64,000 nt of DNA. It comes from Jackrogersella multiformis. Taxonomy: Eukaryota > Ascomycota > Sordariomycetes > Xylariales > Hypoxylaceae. Both the position numbers and the translations under genes were made by a program. The notes beneath the pieces were generated by a model. That model ran no database searches and was not told the DNA's origin. It was given only the letters and a program-made list of their open reading frames with translations. Of this stretch, positions 1-11,545 are shown one piece after another (the stretch's first letter is position 1; every line of letters begins with the position of its first letter). The stretch lies in the NCBI GenBank assembly GCA_902806575.1, contig CADCXD010000010.1, positions 682,001 through 746,000 of the forward strand, in the 5' to 3' direction.

Positions 1-808
1 ATGTATCCCAGCTAGCATTGTGGTCTCGGTGTGAGCGGATGTGAGTAACTTGCTACCAAGGAGGCATAATAGACCATCAAAGCTATATATATACCGGCCC
101 ACGATTCATTAATATACATCAAAATATATGTGGCTGTAAGACTCTAGAATTTACTATTCTGTAACAAGTCACGTCGAAACAGAGATGACTTTAGTGACAC
201 TAAAAGGGGTTGTAACTTTCGCACAACTGTACAACTCATCTACATTCTCACCAGTGGCACCAAGGACACGGAGAGTAGGATATCTATTCTGGGTAGGGCA
301 GAAACAGCATCCTCCTTCTTCGATAATGTATCAAACATACACATTCTAGCTTACTTACCGAAGCCAGAATACCGTCCTCTCTGACGAAGCTTCTAGACCT
401 CCTGAATGGAGTTGCAAAGCGACAATAGCATGGGGTGGTTCCTAAGCAGTATAGGAACGAAGTCACTCTCGGTCATCAGATTCAAAGCATCCGCATTGTC
501 ATTTGCCCTCCTTTTAGGACCTTTTTTGTGACAATCTGTAGATGATCGAGGATTACACATATCAACACAGAGAACCTCCATTGTGTTCCCCAAAGCTCAC
601 TTACACATCATTAGTGAGAGAGTACTAAAATATTAAAAACATTTCTTTTCAACAGCAAGAACTTCCTCCATTTTCTTCCTCGCAATACACCAAACCTATA
701 ATACATACTACGTACTACAACCCCGACTCTTAGATCTAAATATCATCTCGGAAAAGATACCGAACCAAACAACTCCCCAATATCGAGATCAAGAAGCGAA
801 ATACAAAG
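1..808. other. Gene-poor left end
   Basis: No gene can be supported here. On the minus strand 393-593 there is a 66-codon open frame from an ATG. After its TAG the same frame stays open for about 16 more codons to a GTAAGT. This could be the edge of a degraded or spliced gene running left, but no family is recognisable and I make no gene call. The stretch 640-808 is AT-rich and looks like a promoter or leader for the small ORF at 809. Confidence 0.4.
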
Positions 809-1090
809 ATGTGCGTTGGTCAGGTAACAACCCTGTGGTGTCAACGATGCGGTGCTGCTGTCTGCCGAACAGCATTTTTCATCCAAGGGAGATACTGCCC
901 TCCTAACCAGGGGACGAACGAAGTACCTTGCTCAAAAGGAGTTACCCACTGGATCGTACCTCTCAGCGTGTACACCGCTGAATGTGCCGCTTGCGAAGTT
1001 CAACGAATGGCAAACGAGATGATGCCATACATTGACAAGTATTACCGCGAACACGGACATTACCCTCCATTTCCAGACCCTCCTAAGTAG
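809..1090 (+). CDS. Small Cys-containing hypothetical protein (93 aa)
   Basis: This intronless ORF of 93 codons starts at an ATG in a favourable context (AAAGATG). Nine cysteines are visible, several in pairs such as C-x2-C near residues 11-14 and CAAC in the second half, followed by an acidic/Tyr/Pro-rich tail ending PFPDPPK. There is no convincing signal peptide: the N-terminus (MCVGQVTTLWC) is short and carries two cysteines. The cysteine spacing hints at metal binding, but no known zinc-finger family is matched. It stands alone, about 0.9 kb from the convergent P450 gene. It may be a small lineage-specific protein or a chance ORF. Confidence 0.45.
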   Translation: MCVGQVTTLWCQRCGAAVCRTAFFIQGRYCPPNQGTNEVPCSKGVTHWIVPLSVYTAECAACEVQRMANEMMPYIDKYYREHGHYPPFPDPPK

Positions 1091-2027
1091 TATGTGACTA
1101 TCTACTTACCCTATACATACTTATACTTACCGGATAACTTCAGACCGACTACGCCAACTCCCCCCTATGCGTGAGAGATGAGTCTACTTCTGGCCGATCA
1201 TCACAAGGAAGTTTCGTGGGCGCATGGGGTTCATTTGATGCGGAGGCTCCTGAGAGGTTGTGATATAGGTACGGGACGTTCGGGTTGTGGATTTCCTTTT
1301 CAAGTTGCTTTGACTACCTACCTGGTAGATAAGTTGAGAGGAGTTAGCATCATCAAATAGGGGTGCCGTCGAGATACAATATTGCAATTCGAGACGCATT
1401 GTTTACACACATTAAGAAGTTTCCTGATACTTATGCTTAACTATCCCTTTTGCTAAACTAATACAGTCAACAAAACCTCTTCCTTAGGTACATATATCAC
1501 TTATATGGAAGCTCTGTATAAGTATAAGTCTATATGAGTATTAGGCCTTAGCCCTTGAAGATTAGGGTGTTGATGAAGTATTTTACAGACCAGATACTTT
1601 AAGGATAGGTATGTTTAGTAACTAGTATTCAAAACGTATGATTACCCTGCAGCCTTCATAATGCACATATTCGTTGAATTATCAGTGGCCATATATACCC
1701 TTCATTCTACTTTACACCCTCTTTACTGAACTAGACGAACTATCAATTTATCGCGTAATTCCACTCGCCCGGAGGAAGAATGTTGAGCCATTGGCATATC
1801 CGTCACCATAGCACGGAGATCCTCCGATCCCTGTAGTCTCCTATTGATAATATCTCGCGATGCCCGCTCTCCGAGGCTCAGAATCACCCTGTGAAGCTGG
1901 TAGGTATAGTGGTTGCCAGCTAGAGGGTAACTAGGTAGGTATCTGAACAACATCCTTGAGCCCATCCCTACAGAGTCCCATCCCTTCCAATCGTTCATCA
2001 TCTCACATTACAATGGCATAACAGGGT
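1091..2027. other. Intergenic, no supported gene
   Basis: The stretch lies between the small ORF and the 3' end of the P450 gene. It contains only short overlapping open frames. The longest is a minus-strand frame of 92 codons (1723-2001) just beyond the P450 stop, with no recognisable motifs, and it is probably P450 3' UTR. AT-rich segments near 1430-1700 show no repeat structure. Confidence 0.4.
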
Positions 2028-3880
2028 TTATTTACTAACCAAGACACGAATCCCCTTCGATCCCCGTAGAGGTTGAGAGGTCATCATATCAACAGCGACG
2101 TCGACATCACGGCGACTCGTATCAAACAACTCGAGCTTATGGCGTCGGAACAGTGTCGCCAGCCCGGCGTAGATTTCCGCGTAGGCCAGGTGCATCCCGA
2201 TGCACATGCGGTCGCCGCGGCTGAACCCCACCATGAAATGTGACAACGGCTTCGACTTGCCGTCGATCGGGGGCAGGTAGCCCGCCGTCTCGAGCTGCGC
2301 CGGCTCCACCCTCGGATTGCCGAGCCAGCGATCCGGGCTGAAGATGTCGGGCTGAGGAAACAACGCCGGGTTCATGTGCATGTGGTATATATCCATGCCC
2401 ACCGGCACCCCCGGCGGGATCACGTAGTCGCGGTACGTCCATGCGGACGAGCGATTGATGCGCGGGCTGCGCTGGATCACGCCGATGGAAATGCGAAGAC
2501 CTTGAAGACAATGGAGTTAGTAAGGGGCAAGGAGAAGTTTGAATAGACGAGCGACGACAACGACGACTAGGATGGTAAACGCGGGATGGGGCATGTCTCA
2601 CTCTCTGCGACAACCGCGTTTAGATACGGTAGTTTCTCGAGCTCCATCCAATGAGGAATATCACTGGGGTTGGGAATACCGTCTTTCAGTTCAGCTCGCA
2701 GGCGTCGCTCGATGTCCGGGTTAGCCAGGATATGATACGAAGCAACACTAAGTGTCCATTTCGTCGTTTCAACGCCGGCGCCAATCACACTCATAGCTTC
2801 ATTCTGTAGTCTCCGCGGTGTCAAATTTTCTGGTGATAGGCTTGACGACAGAATCTCGTGAAATACGGTTGAATGCGAAGACTCCACTGCTTCGATGTTG
2901 TGGCCACTTAGGATGTCCGATATTTCACACTCCATTTCCTATTACAATGTACTTGATTAGCTATTCGCTCTCCAATTTCGAACTTGGGTGTTAGATTTAT
3001 AGAAGTAGTATGTATCTCTCACCTCCCCATATTCAATAACTGACTTGATTGGAGCGACAGTTGCCTTGACCAGCCAATTCGGCAACATGTTCATGAATGT
3101 CAGTATAAAGCCAAAATGGGTCATAATATGGCCAGTAAAGAGCAGATCCTGTATAGCCGTGGTGAAATCACTTTGAAAGTTGGGGGCATCAACGCAGTGC
3201 TTCGACCGGGCAAAACAGAATTCCATGACAACATCGCTACTCACCGCCCCCCACATGTGGAGGAGGTAAAGAATCTTGCCAGTCCCAGCATACTCTGTGG
3301 ATAAACGATGCGAGACGCGATCAATGCCAGTCTGAATAAAACGACCATGCTCCCGAATTCTATTGCGAGTGAAGAAGGGGGCCATGCCAGTACGTCGTTG
3401 ATGATGCTTCTCAGACTCGGCTGTTGAGAAGCTCGCTAATGGCATATTATATCGATTTGAGAATAACGACAGCTTGTCATACGACTTTCTTGTCGCATAA
3501 ATGACATCGTAGTAGGCTGGGTCATCAATATGCAGCTCATTGGGGTTTATCCGTACGATAGGGCCTTGAGGATATCATTCATCGTCAGCAGCAACGACGA
3601 GAACTTCCACATGATACTTGCCATATTTCTCATGCATCCGTTTGATCTCAAACGTGAATTGCCCACCGCCTTGCTTGAAAACGTCAAAGTAGATCTCATA
3701 CCACTGCGTAAGAGCAGCAAGCTTAGGCCCGGGAAACTTGGCCAAGGGGCTAAGATAGAGCCGGTATATGGCAAGCGCGAGGGCGTAGCAAATCCAGGCA
3801 GTGAATGGTATAATTATCAATGACTGGCCATGAATCTTCAGAAGGGAAACATCCCGAAAGTTCTCTAAAATAGCAGCCAT
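2028..3880 (-). CDS. Cytochrome P450 monooxygenase (536 aa, 4 exons)
   Basis: The gene encodes a membrane-anchored heme-thiolate monooxygenase. Exons on the minus strand are 3880-3622, 3564-3023, 2938-2602 and 2500-2028. The summed frame is exact (537 codons including TAA). The N-terminus has one hydrophobic anchor (about residues 20-40) followed by the Pro-rich hinge FPGPK. The I-helix motif is AGVETT (about 321-326), with Glu in place of the usual Asp. The ExxR motif is ESLR (379-382), with E379 ending exon 3. The heme loop is [10 protein letters not shown] with Cys about 479. The hinge and the YGPIVRINP stretch resemble the fungal trichodiene-oxygenase-like/CYP58-65 type group; this is an impression, not a subfamily call. 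Intron 1 (3621-3565, 57 nt) uses a GC donor (GCAAGT), because only that choice gives YGPIV. No other secondary-metabolism gene is intact next to it. Its substrate is unknown. Confidence 0.92.
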
Positions 3881-4391
3881 TATTTTTGAGAGGAAATATC
3901 TGTCAGATACCATCTCTGATTTAATATGGGTACCTTCTCTTATCACGTGCTTTTGGATGTTTGGGCTCTTCTATTCAGGTGGTCTGTGTGTTGATGAAAT
4001 TGGGTCTTTGTGTGTTGGAGATATCTTCAAACTTTGGTTACTCACGTAACCTGTTATGAGACAAGAATGCTCTAACATAGAAGATTTTACCGTTGGTAGA
4101 ATCAGAGTTTTCGATAGACAATGAATCCAACCTTTTGCTGAAAATAGAAGCATCAATCTGATAATATCCTGTGTATCGAAGTTTTTCCTGTGCGGGATTT
4201 CCAAGTGTGGCATATCCACGATAGATAAACTTCTTTACCTACCTACCTAGGTACATACACAGACAGTAAATCTCAACCTACGTAGGTATGTACCTAGGTA
4301 ATCACGAGTCAAGAGAGTGACAAATAACGGAACTTGTGTAGCCATCCATAGGAGCCTATCCAATACATTCGGAAGAATCGACACTCCCCAG
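3881..4391. other. Upstream region of the P450 gene
   Basis: This is non-coding sequence 5' of the P450 start. It holds two copies of the palindrome TACCTAGGTA (4244-4253 and 4291-4300) embedded in CCTA/GGTA-type short repeats. No gene is supported. Confidence 0.4.
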
Positions 4392-4912
4392 TCAGCTGTA
4401 TGTCCATATCTTTCGGTGAGTAGAGCCAGTCATAACCTCGCGTCTTGCAACTTGACATGATGCGACTTTATCTTGCAGAAGCTCGAGACAAGGATATGAG
4501 CCATGGAGGCAACCGTCCTCCTTCTCTGTGCCCAAGACCTAGCCTCGTTGATTTACCAGGAAGCGTTGGAATTCAGGGAATCCCAACTTTTTCAATGTGG
4601 CCTGATATAGCCTGCCTTTTAAGAGTCTCGCGGCGCGGTCTGTGTCGGTCATGGATTCCGTGGCAAGCCGTTCCCTTTCCTCAACTGGCCCATTATTCGG
4701 CAACGATATTTATTTGTATAGGTCGATGAAGCTACTCGCGAGCGCTCTCCAGGCAAATTCTTCAGTTACGATGGATCGGAGATGAAATTCTAGACGGTTC
4801 GGACGGGTTAATTCTGTTATGGGGATAGATGCAATGGAACACCGAGGATTGATTAGCAGACTAGTGATATCTCTTGCTATTGGAGCTGAATATAATCGAA
4901 TGGGGGGAGGAT
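4392..4912 (-). pseudogene. Degenerate gene relic, unknown family
   Basis: Read on the minus strand, one frame stays protein-like for roughly 170 codons with just two internal stops, TAA at 4710-4712 and TAG at 4539-4541, and ends at TGA 4392-4394. Both internal stops would become Gln codons by a single T-to-C change, as expected for C-to-T mutation. The translated stretch has ordinary globular composition (for example the runs TEEFAWRALASSF and QATLKKLGFPEF), unlike random AT-rich frames. I do not recognise the family and found no start codon or splice pattern that removes both stops. It may be a dead neighbour of the P450 gene or a fragment of a transferred gene. The alternative is a real gene whose introns I could not resolve. 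Confidence 0.4.
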
Positions 4913-5294
4913 GGCTGTGTAATCATAGCTGTCGTATTCATTGGATGCTTCTGAAATTCATATCTGGACTCATGGCCTCTTACGCTGGTTGACTATAATT
5001 ACGGCAAGGACTTATTAATAATGTATCATTGATTCGCTAAAGCAACATAACGCACATCGGAGCGAATACTTCGATTTACTAGGTTTGGTAGAATTCTTGG
5101 TTTTTCTTTTTTGCAGCAGATACCTTGACTGTATAAGCCTACCTCAGGATGAATGCGATCATCAGCATCCTCGCAACTCGACGCAGCCTAGCATGCCAAC
5201 TCAAACGCCCTGGTAATACATGCAGCTAAAAAGTAAACTTCCTGCCTCGATTGCTCATCTCCTCGACTATTGGCTCATTTTCTCAACTGCTCCC
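4913..5294. other. Intergenic between relic and SPT6
   Basis: I see no gene here. The sequence immediately follows the SPT6 stop codon (minus strand, 5297-5295) and is probably its 3' UTR plus spacer. Confidence 0.4.
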
Positions 5295-8200
5295 TTATCT
5301 CCTCATCTGCTGCATTTTGCTGATCTCGCTGTTGAACCTGAGCTTGAAGCCGTTGCAAAGAGCGACCATATGCGGGTATTGGTTACTCTTCATCTCAAAG
5401 GCTTGAGGTACTACTTTCACGTCCCACATGTTAATGGGTGAGGACTTGCTAGCCTTGAAGCAGAGATAGAAATACCCGGCTCGTTTGGGGTTGATACAGA
5501 ACAAGTAAATCGAGCGGTTGGGATTGGCGTCCGAGTACGAAGCCAGCCATTTTTCTATTAGTAAGGTTAGCATTGCGTTAACTTCCGAAAATATATTGTG
5601 AAGTACTTACCGGCATCAGCGACGCTACCCTTCTTGAATTTTTCGTGACCCATCATCTCATCTACCTTCTTAGCCATCGCCTTAACGTGTTCTACGATGA
5701 GTTCGTCCAGATCAGTGTATGTATATTTACCGCCGATACGGAGCGTCTTTCCAACTGAGAATTCGGTCTCTTTCTGAAGTTCAAGAACGTCGATGTGTTG
5801 ATAAACGTTGTCCGCAACCTTCCAAGTGACTGTGAGGTGGTCATTACCCTTCGAAGACGGTCGAATAACCACATCACCCGCAGATTGGGAGCCTAGGAAT
5901 TCCTCAGCCTGCGTAGAGTTAAACGGCTTAAACAATGGGTGCTTAATGACCCGTTGGGTACGGCCGGTGGTTCTATCCTTCTCGCGTAGCGCTTCCTTAT
6001 CATCATCTTCGAGCCTGTAATCCCACGTCCCACGATCATGATCATTGTGCTTCTTATAGGGCCGCCGTAGTGCGTCCTCGCGCAGCGTAAGCTTCGCCAG
6101 AAACTCTTTGCGGTTGAGATCCAGGATCTTGGCCTGAACAGTCTGGTTGACGTGAATAACATCCCTAATGGACATGTTACTTCTATGGGTGACTTCGTGG
6201 GCCTCAATCCGGCCTTCGATGCCACAGTCAAGCTTCGCAATGGCAAAGTCGTCCTTGACTAGTCGTAAGTTGACCGGGATAATCATGCCTTCCGCGAGAG
6301 ACTCTTTATTCTCGCCCGTAAACATCATAAACACCTGGTCGGTATTCAAAGTGGCATAAGGATGACGGAGCTCTTCGTATGGAAGTTGCAACTCCGCTCT
6401 GATCGTCTCCAAGGTAGCGCGCTTCCTTTGGTTGTACATCGTCTCTAACTGTTCGGCATATTCTTCTAGGATAAGCTCGTTAACCTTCTCCTGCTCGTCT
6501 TCCCGGAACAGCTTGCGGACCACTGCGCCGGGTCCGTTTTCGTCAATTTCTGCCTTGATATCTTCTTCGTCTAACTCGAGCGCGTCTCCCGCCATCTTGC
6601 GGCCAAGCTCGTAATCCTCGGGGTGTACACGTGTGTTATCGAGCGGCTCCGACGCAGGGTTCGTGGCATCGTACTCGATGTAAAGGAAACTAGCGCAGTT
6701 ATTCCACACACGAGGACCGACAACTGGTAACTTGTTGTTATCTGGGTCACCAACGAGTTCGTCCCTCGAGTTTACCACACCACCATTAGTGTTGATGGCC
6801 TTGATGACGCTCGTTGCTTTGCGGGGGCCTAAGCCAGCAATGTAGGGTAGCAGGTTAGCTGTGTATGCGTCACCGACGGCCTCATTGATGTCGACACCGC
6901 AGAGATTCACCATGTCCACCATTGATGTCTCTAGATGTTTTAACAACTTCTCTTGAGGGAGGAGATGCTGACAGGGGTTGAACAATAAAGAGGATATGTC
7001 CTTTCCGAGAGCTGCATATTCTTTCATCGGATTTTGGAGATATCTCGCCAAGGCAACACAATACCGCGTGTTAGAACTTAGGGCTGGATGGTCGGCCTGT
7101 GCTCGAGGGCTGTCTTTGTAAAGCCTTGCGACTTCATCATTAACAGCAACAACCTCAAGTAACTCGCTGAGGTAGTCATGAGAATTTGAACCCGGAAATT
7201 CTGGGCCTGTAAGGTTCTTCTCATTCACGATGCCCTCCAAGTCACGAACCAACCGGTGGGTATCGGTCGAAAAGCCACTAACCCCTAGCACGTCCGGTTT
7301 TCTTCGCTCAATTAGTTCGACGAACGCCTTGCGTTGAGACTCATCACGAGCAAGGTTTCCGAATTTTCCATGCTCGATGACTCGTCCGTCCTCTTCGACC
7401 CAAACCCAGAATATCGGGTCTCTAGCCGGGTCACCCATACCGTTCGACAGGGCAAGGACACGGGGGGTTGTGCCTAACACCATGCCCTTCGGCTTGTATG
7501 GTGCCTGATCGAGGCGTTTGGAGTATTCCTCACGGCAGAGCTTCAGAAGCTCTTCTTGGCATGCCGTTCTCAACGAATCCTTGAGTCCCTTAACTATCAC
7601 CTTCTCAAGCTTGGTGAAAGCCAAATCGAGCACTTTTTTGCGCTCCTCATTCCACGCATCCGCAAGCTCGCTGTAGTCATCCGAGATGAATTCCACTTGT
7701 AGCTGGCGTCGGAACTCCTTCTCATTCTGCAGTCGAAGCTTGACCTCAATCAAACCTTCTTCCTCGGCTTTCATCATCTTCAGGAATAGCTCGGGGCGGC
7801 GCGCAAGGTCGCCGATAGTCTGGTTGATGAGATATTTGATCTCGTAATATGGATGCGACTCGTCGATCCTTCGAAGTCCTTTTTCTGTTCGGTAGCAGCT
7901 AATCTCGCCCGCCATGTAGAAGTTCTGCCTAAAATGTTTTCGCATTCTTGGGCTCACGAACAACTCCTCAGCGTACATGTGCCTCGCCTGTGATAAAACC
8001 TGGTCGCCGGTGGGGAATTCGCTGTCTGTGAGGCTGTCCGCAAGATCGATTGGCAAGCTCGGCTCGTCGTCTGAAATCACCTTCTGGCCTTCTCGGAGGG
8101 CATTCTGCGCTAGTCGATCAGGGGAAATTCCGAAGGCCTTTACCATCTTATAAGCGTTGCTCCCGCGAACACGTTCAAAAATTGACGATTTCGCGCCCGG

Positions 8201-9760
8201 TCGTTTCTGCCCCTTAACGACTCCATTCATTGCCGCGATATCCTTCAGCTGGGCTGCGTATTGGAAGTTGATATAGTCTTGCAAGTCTTGGAGCTCCTCC
8301 ATCGTGATGGCTCGGCTCAACATCTCGGGGACCATGTCGTCATCCACGCGCGTAGACTCCCGCAGGTTATCGTAGGTCTTCTCAAGCACACTCCGCTTCT
8401 CGAATAGCGATCGATACTTAATATCCAACTCGTGGATACGCCAGAGGTCGTCTTGCGTAAGTAGTTTCTCCGCCTCGATGATATACTCTGGCGCTTCGGG
8501 GTCGTTGCGGTGCTCGGGGTTCCGAATCTTACGGGCATCGATAAGGTAATCCTTGCGATGCTGGAAGATGTAAGGCACCTCGAGATCCTCAAGGACGAAA
8601 TATTCGAGCACCTTGCCGACTGATTTATAGAAAGGGCCATGCATATCGCTAGCCAGTTGCTTCTTCGGCCACATCAAATCAGCGATCCACTGCATTTCGT
8701 CCTTCAACTGTTCACCTTGGATGCTGAAGTGCTTGAAAGGTTTGCGATCGAGTTGGAATCGCTCGGGCTCGTCGGTGAAGCGGATGGCGTTGTCTTCGTC
8801 AGTTAAGAGCTTCTCTGCTAATTGCGAGGGCTCGAAGACATCCTTGAGTTCGATAGTTTGCTCCTCTCTCTGTCGCTCATCCTCTTCTTCTTCCTCATCC
8901 AAAGCCCATTGGTAGTCTTCGCCGTTGCCGAAAATAGCTTCCATATCATCTAGGGCGTCCTTATCAAGCCCAGCGCGGTCGACGATACGTCCAGCTATGC
9001 CCTTGTCCCGTGGGCGAGCAACCTCCATATCTTCCATCTGACGTTGGCGCTCATCTTCGTCCTCGGGGAAGTCTTCTTCGATGAAGTCGGCGAACTCATC
9101 GGCAGCGGCGCGATGGCTAGGTCGTGCGTACGGTCGATCGTCAGCGAGCTCATCATCTTCGTCCGAAAACATATTATCAAGGGTGCGTCGTTCGTTTCCG
9201 CGAGCATCGTCATCGCGATGGCCACGCTTGAGCCTCTTATAATTGCCCTGTCCAGAGATCAGAAATTGATACTTGTGTGTAGACTAGCTAGGTAGCTATA
9301 TCTCATACCTGCGATGACTGCTTGCGTTGGAATTCAGGGATATTCTCGCCGATTAAATCAAGATCCTCTTCGTCCAATTGAGCTTCCTCTTCACGTTCCT
9401 GCCGGCGCTTGCGCTTTCGTCGTTTGCGTCGTTCATCCTCGCCCTCTACCATATCCTCGTCTTCGTCTTCATCTTCGTCGACAATGAAGCCTTCACGAAT
9501 CTATAAAGTAATGCATAGTTAGTCATTGTTGACGCATTTGTGTATGCGTTAATGATGGGAAATAAATAAATATAGGATACCTTTCGAGCTTCTTCTTCAT
9601 CGTCCTCATCGTCGTCTTCCTCGCTCGAATCATCCATGTCTTGATTCCGATCCCGAGGTCTCTCTCGAGTTTCACCGGTCTCTTCATCGAATGACTCATC
9701 GTCTTCTTCATCATCCAACTCGGCCTCCCCTACAATAAGGTCTTTCATAGAGTTACTCAT
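5295..9760 (-). CDS. SPT6: Transcription elongation factor Spt6 (1422 aa, 4 exons)
   Basis: Spt6 is a histone H3-H4 chaperone and elongation factor that travels with RNA polymerase II in the nucleus. Exons (minus) are 9760-9581, 9500-9309, 9247-5611 and 5554-5295. Frames join exactly (1423 codons including TAA). The N-terminus (about 1-230) is extremely Asp/Glu-rich with a basic RRKRR-type patch. A central Tex-like core includes a YqgF/RNase H-like segment (about 715-835) and a helix-hairpin-helix with GLGPRKA (about 930). An S1 RNA-binding fold follows (about 1110-1185). The C-terminal tandem SH2 region (about 1230-1422) has the Arg-containing VVIRPSS strand. Exon 4 supplies the last SH2 strands, and the intron before it interrupts a Gly/Glu codon. 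Length fits fungal Spt6. It is single-copy and essential in yeasts, so this part of the window behaves as conserved core genome. Confidence 0.96.
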
Positions 9761-10510
9761 GTTGGCGAGGCGTGCGACAGGAGAGAAGTAGGTGCAGTTC
9801 TACATCCAAAGGGTAAGAATAGGAGTCGTGCGGTGTAAAGTTGAAGGTTTGCGAAATTCGTAGGAGTGGATTATGGAACGAATAAGATTTTGCCGTCGAA
9901 ATACGGTATGTAGAGAGTGGTGAGAAAGTAAGGACGATGAAAAACAAAACAAGGTAGGAAGAATCAAAGATTAAAAGATTCGAAGATTCGAAGACTCGAA
10001 GACTGTGGTGGGATACGAAATTCAGATTCCCTTAGCCTTAGCTATTTGGGAAGCTACCAAGGTCCTAGGTAGAAAGCTTGAAAAGAAAGCTACAAATTTG
10101 TATCGCGTACTAGTCGCCAGCCTCGCGATTGGCGAACCTTAGGTTGCTATGTACTACGATAAGTTGGTCAGTGCTTTAAACAGGTCAGCGTGACAGGTAT
10201 AGCACAAGCCTCAAGTGGCTATCGTGTTGAATGTGGGGGGTTGTGGCTGCAGTTTTATATATGGGGCTTTAATAATTCACAGTCCGGTACCAGAAGCCGG
10301 AGTATAACCGTGATCTATGGATACCTACATGTAGGTACACCTAGGTGCATACTGTACATATTTCATCACAAGCCAGCTCTATATTAAAACCAGTATAAAT
10401 TAGGTAGGTACTTATATTGCTTTTACCGTCAGCGCGTAAACTCTTCTTTGATGTTAAATCTGATCTGGCTACGTCCGACCTTTCCCTTAAGCTACAAGAG
10501 CGTTAATGTC
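9761..10510. other. SPT6 upstream region
   Basis: This is the 5' flank of SPT6. It contains a short GA/TCG-type direct repeat around 9970-10000 (repeated AAGATTCGAAGA-like units) and a partial CCTAGGTA motif near 10340. No supported gene is present. Confidence 0.35.
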
Positions 10511-10887
10511 CTACTTATCGCCATCGCCATCACCATCTTCATCTTCATCTTCATCATCATCATCATCATCATCCTGATTGTAACCCCCATCATCATCAGA
10601 GGCATCCCGTAACGCCGAGGTAGTTATTGTAGCGGGCATAGGAGGTGCTTTACTGGGTTTTAAAGGACGGATGAAATTAATAGGCCTTTTAGGCTTATTG
10701 TTTCTGATCTAATCCATTTCTTCCAATAACTTTTCATATACTTCAACTCTTCGTTAAGTGTTGCCCTATCTGTGAATGTTCATTAAAATGTCTTGTAGTT
10801 CATGAAAGTGACCATCGCGTTTCAACGAGAACCTAAGCGTTGCACCTAAGATGAATTTGGTCATCTCAGTCGTTCCAGACATCCACA
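10511..10887 (-). pseudogene. Stop-riddled gene relic with acidic C-terminal tail
   Basis: From ATG 10887 down to TAG 10513-10511 a single minus-strand frame reads as a plausible protein broken by three stops. They are TAG just after a NIHR run, TAA three codons later, and TAG after LLEEMD. All three are one C-to-T step from Gln codons (CAG/CAA), the signature of RIP-type mutation. The tail is a low-complexity run of Asp and Glu codons ending in Gly-Asp repeats, encoded by the visible GAT/GAA trinucleotide repeat at 10517-10573. Coding-like sequence also continues upstream towards about 11000 in shifting frames. The family is not recognised; a transposon-associated protein is possible but not shown. 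Confidence 0.5.
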
Positions 10888-11441
10888 TGACAGAGAAGAG
10901 TTTAGGTATGTTTGTTAATATTCATATGAAATGTAAGAGGAAGGAGAAAAAAAGAGCGAAATTCGCCCTACGTATCCTCGTAATCTGAGCGAAACAAGGA
11001 CAGTAATTGCAATGATATTTTTTAAGGGTCGAGATTCGCCGCTGGATGTCAAGCAAAGCTTACGTTTCTCCGGCCGTTCATTTAGGAGGGGTATTTCATA
11101 CCTTAATACGCCTTATTTTGTATCATGAATTTGAGGTTCGATAGTTCCTCGAATTAGGTTCGAAGCCTAGTATTTAGGGGTAATGTATGCCTTTATGAAG
11201 ATAATGAAGAAAGGCCGGACAAATAGGCAACAACGTAGTATAAGGGCAGGCAATATACAGGATTCACATCACGTCTTGGAATAGCGACGATTAGGTACGT
11301 ATACAGCTGTTGTCAAAAGAAAAAGCATGAGGCGTTTTTTTCGCACTCTAATGAGTGGCGAATCCCGTTATTAGGTAAGCACCTGTAAAGATCCTTGATC
11401 GAGCTCAGTCAACCTCATGTAAATATCAGTTTACTATAGCA
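10888..11441. other. Upstream part of the relic and spacer
   Basis: Minus-strand coding-like fragments continue here (10888 to about 11000), with further stops and an apparent frameshift. Beyond about 11050 nothing protein-like is visible. Confidence 0.3.
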
Positions 11442-11545
11442 TACCAAAAGGCCTAAAAGGAGGCCGAATAAGACTGTAAATGCGTACCAAAAGGGCCTGA
11501 AAAGGAGGCCAAACTGTACTGTAATTACGTACCAAAAAGGCCGCG
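11442..11545 (+). repeat. Imperfect tandem repeat with AAAAGGCC core
   Basis: Two full and one partial unit of about 43-45 bp follow one another. Units begin TACCAAAA at 11442, 11485 and 11530. Each of the first two carries AAAGG(N)CCT, AAAAGGAGGCC and a distal ACTGTAA. The third breaks off after AAAAAGGCC. The arms GGCCT and AGGCC in each unit could pair as a small hairpin. Confidence 0.7.

Noticed and set aside
1723..2001. 92-codon minus-strand frame after the P450 stop
   Set aside because: No motif, no independent promoter-like context; probably 3' UTR.
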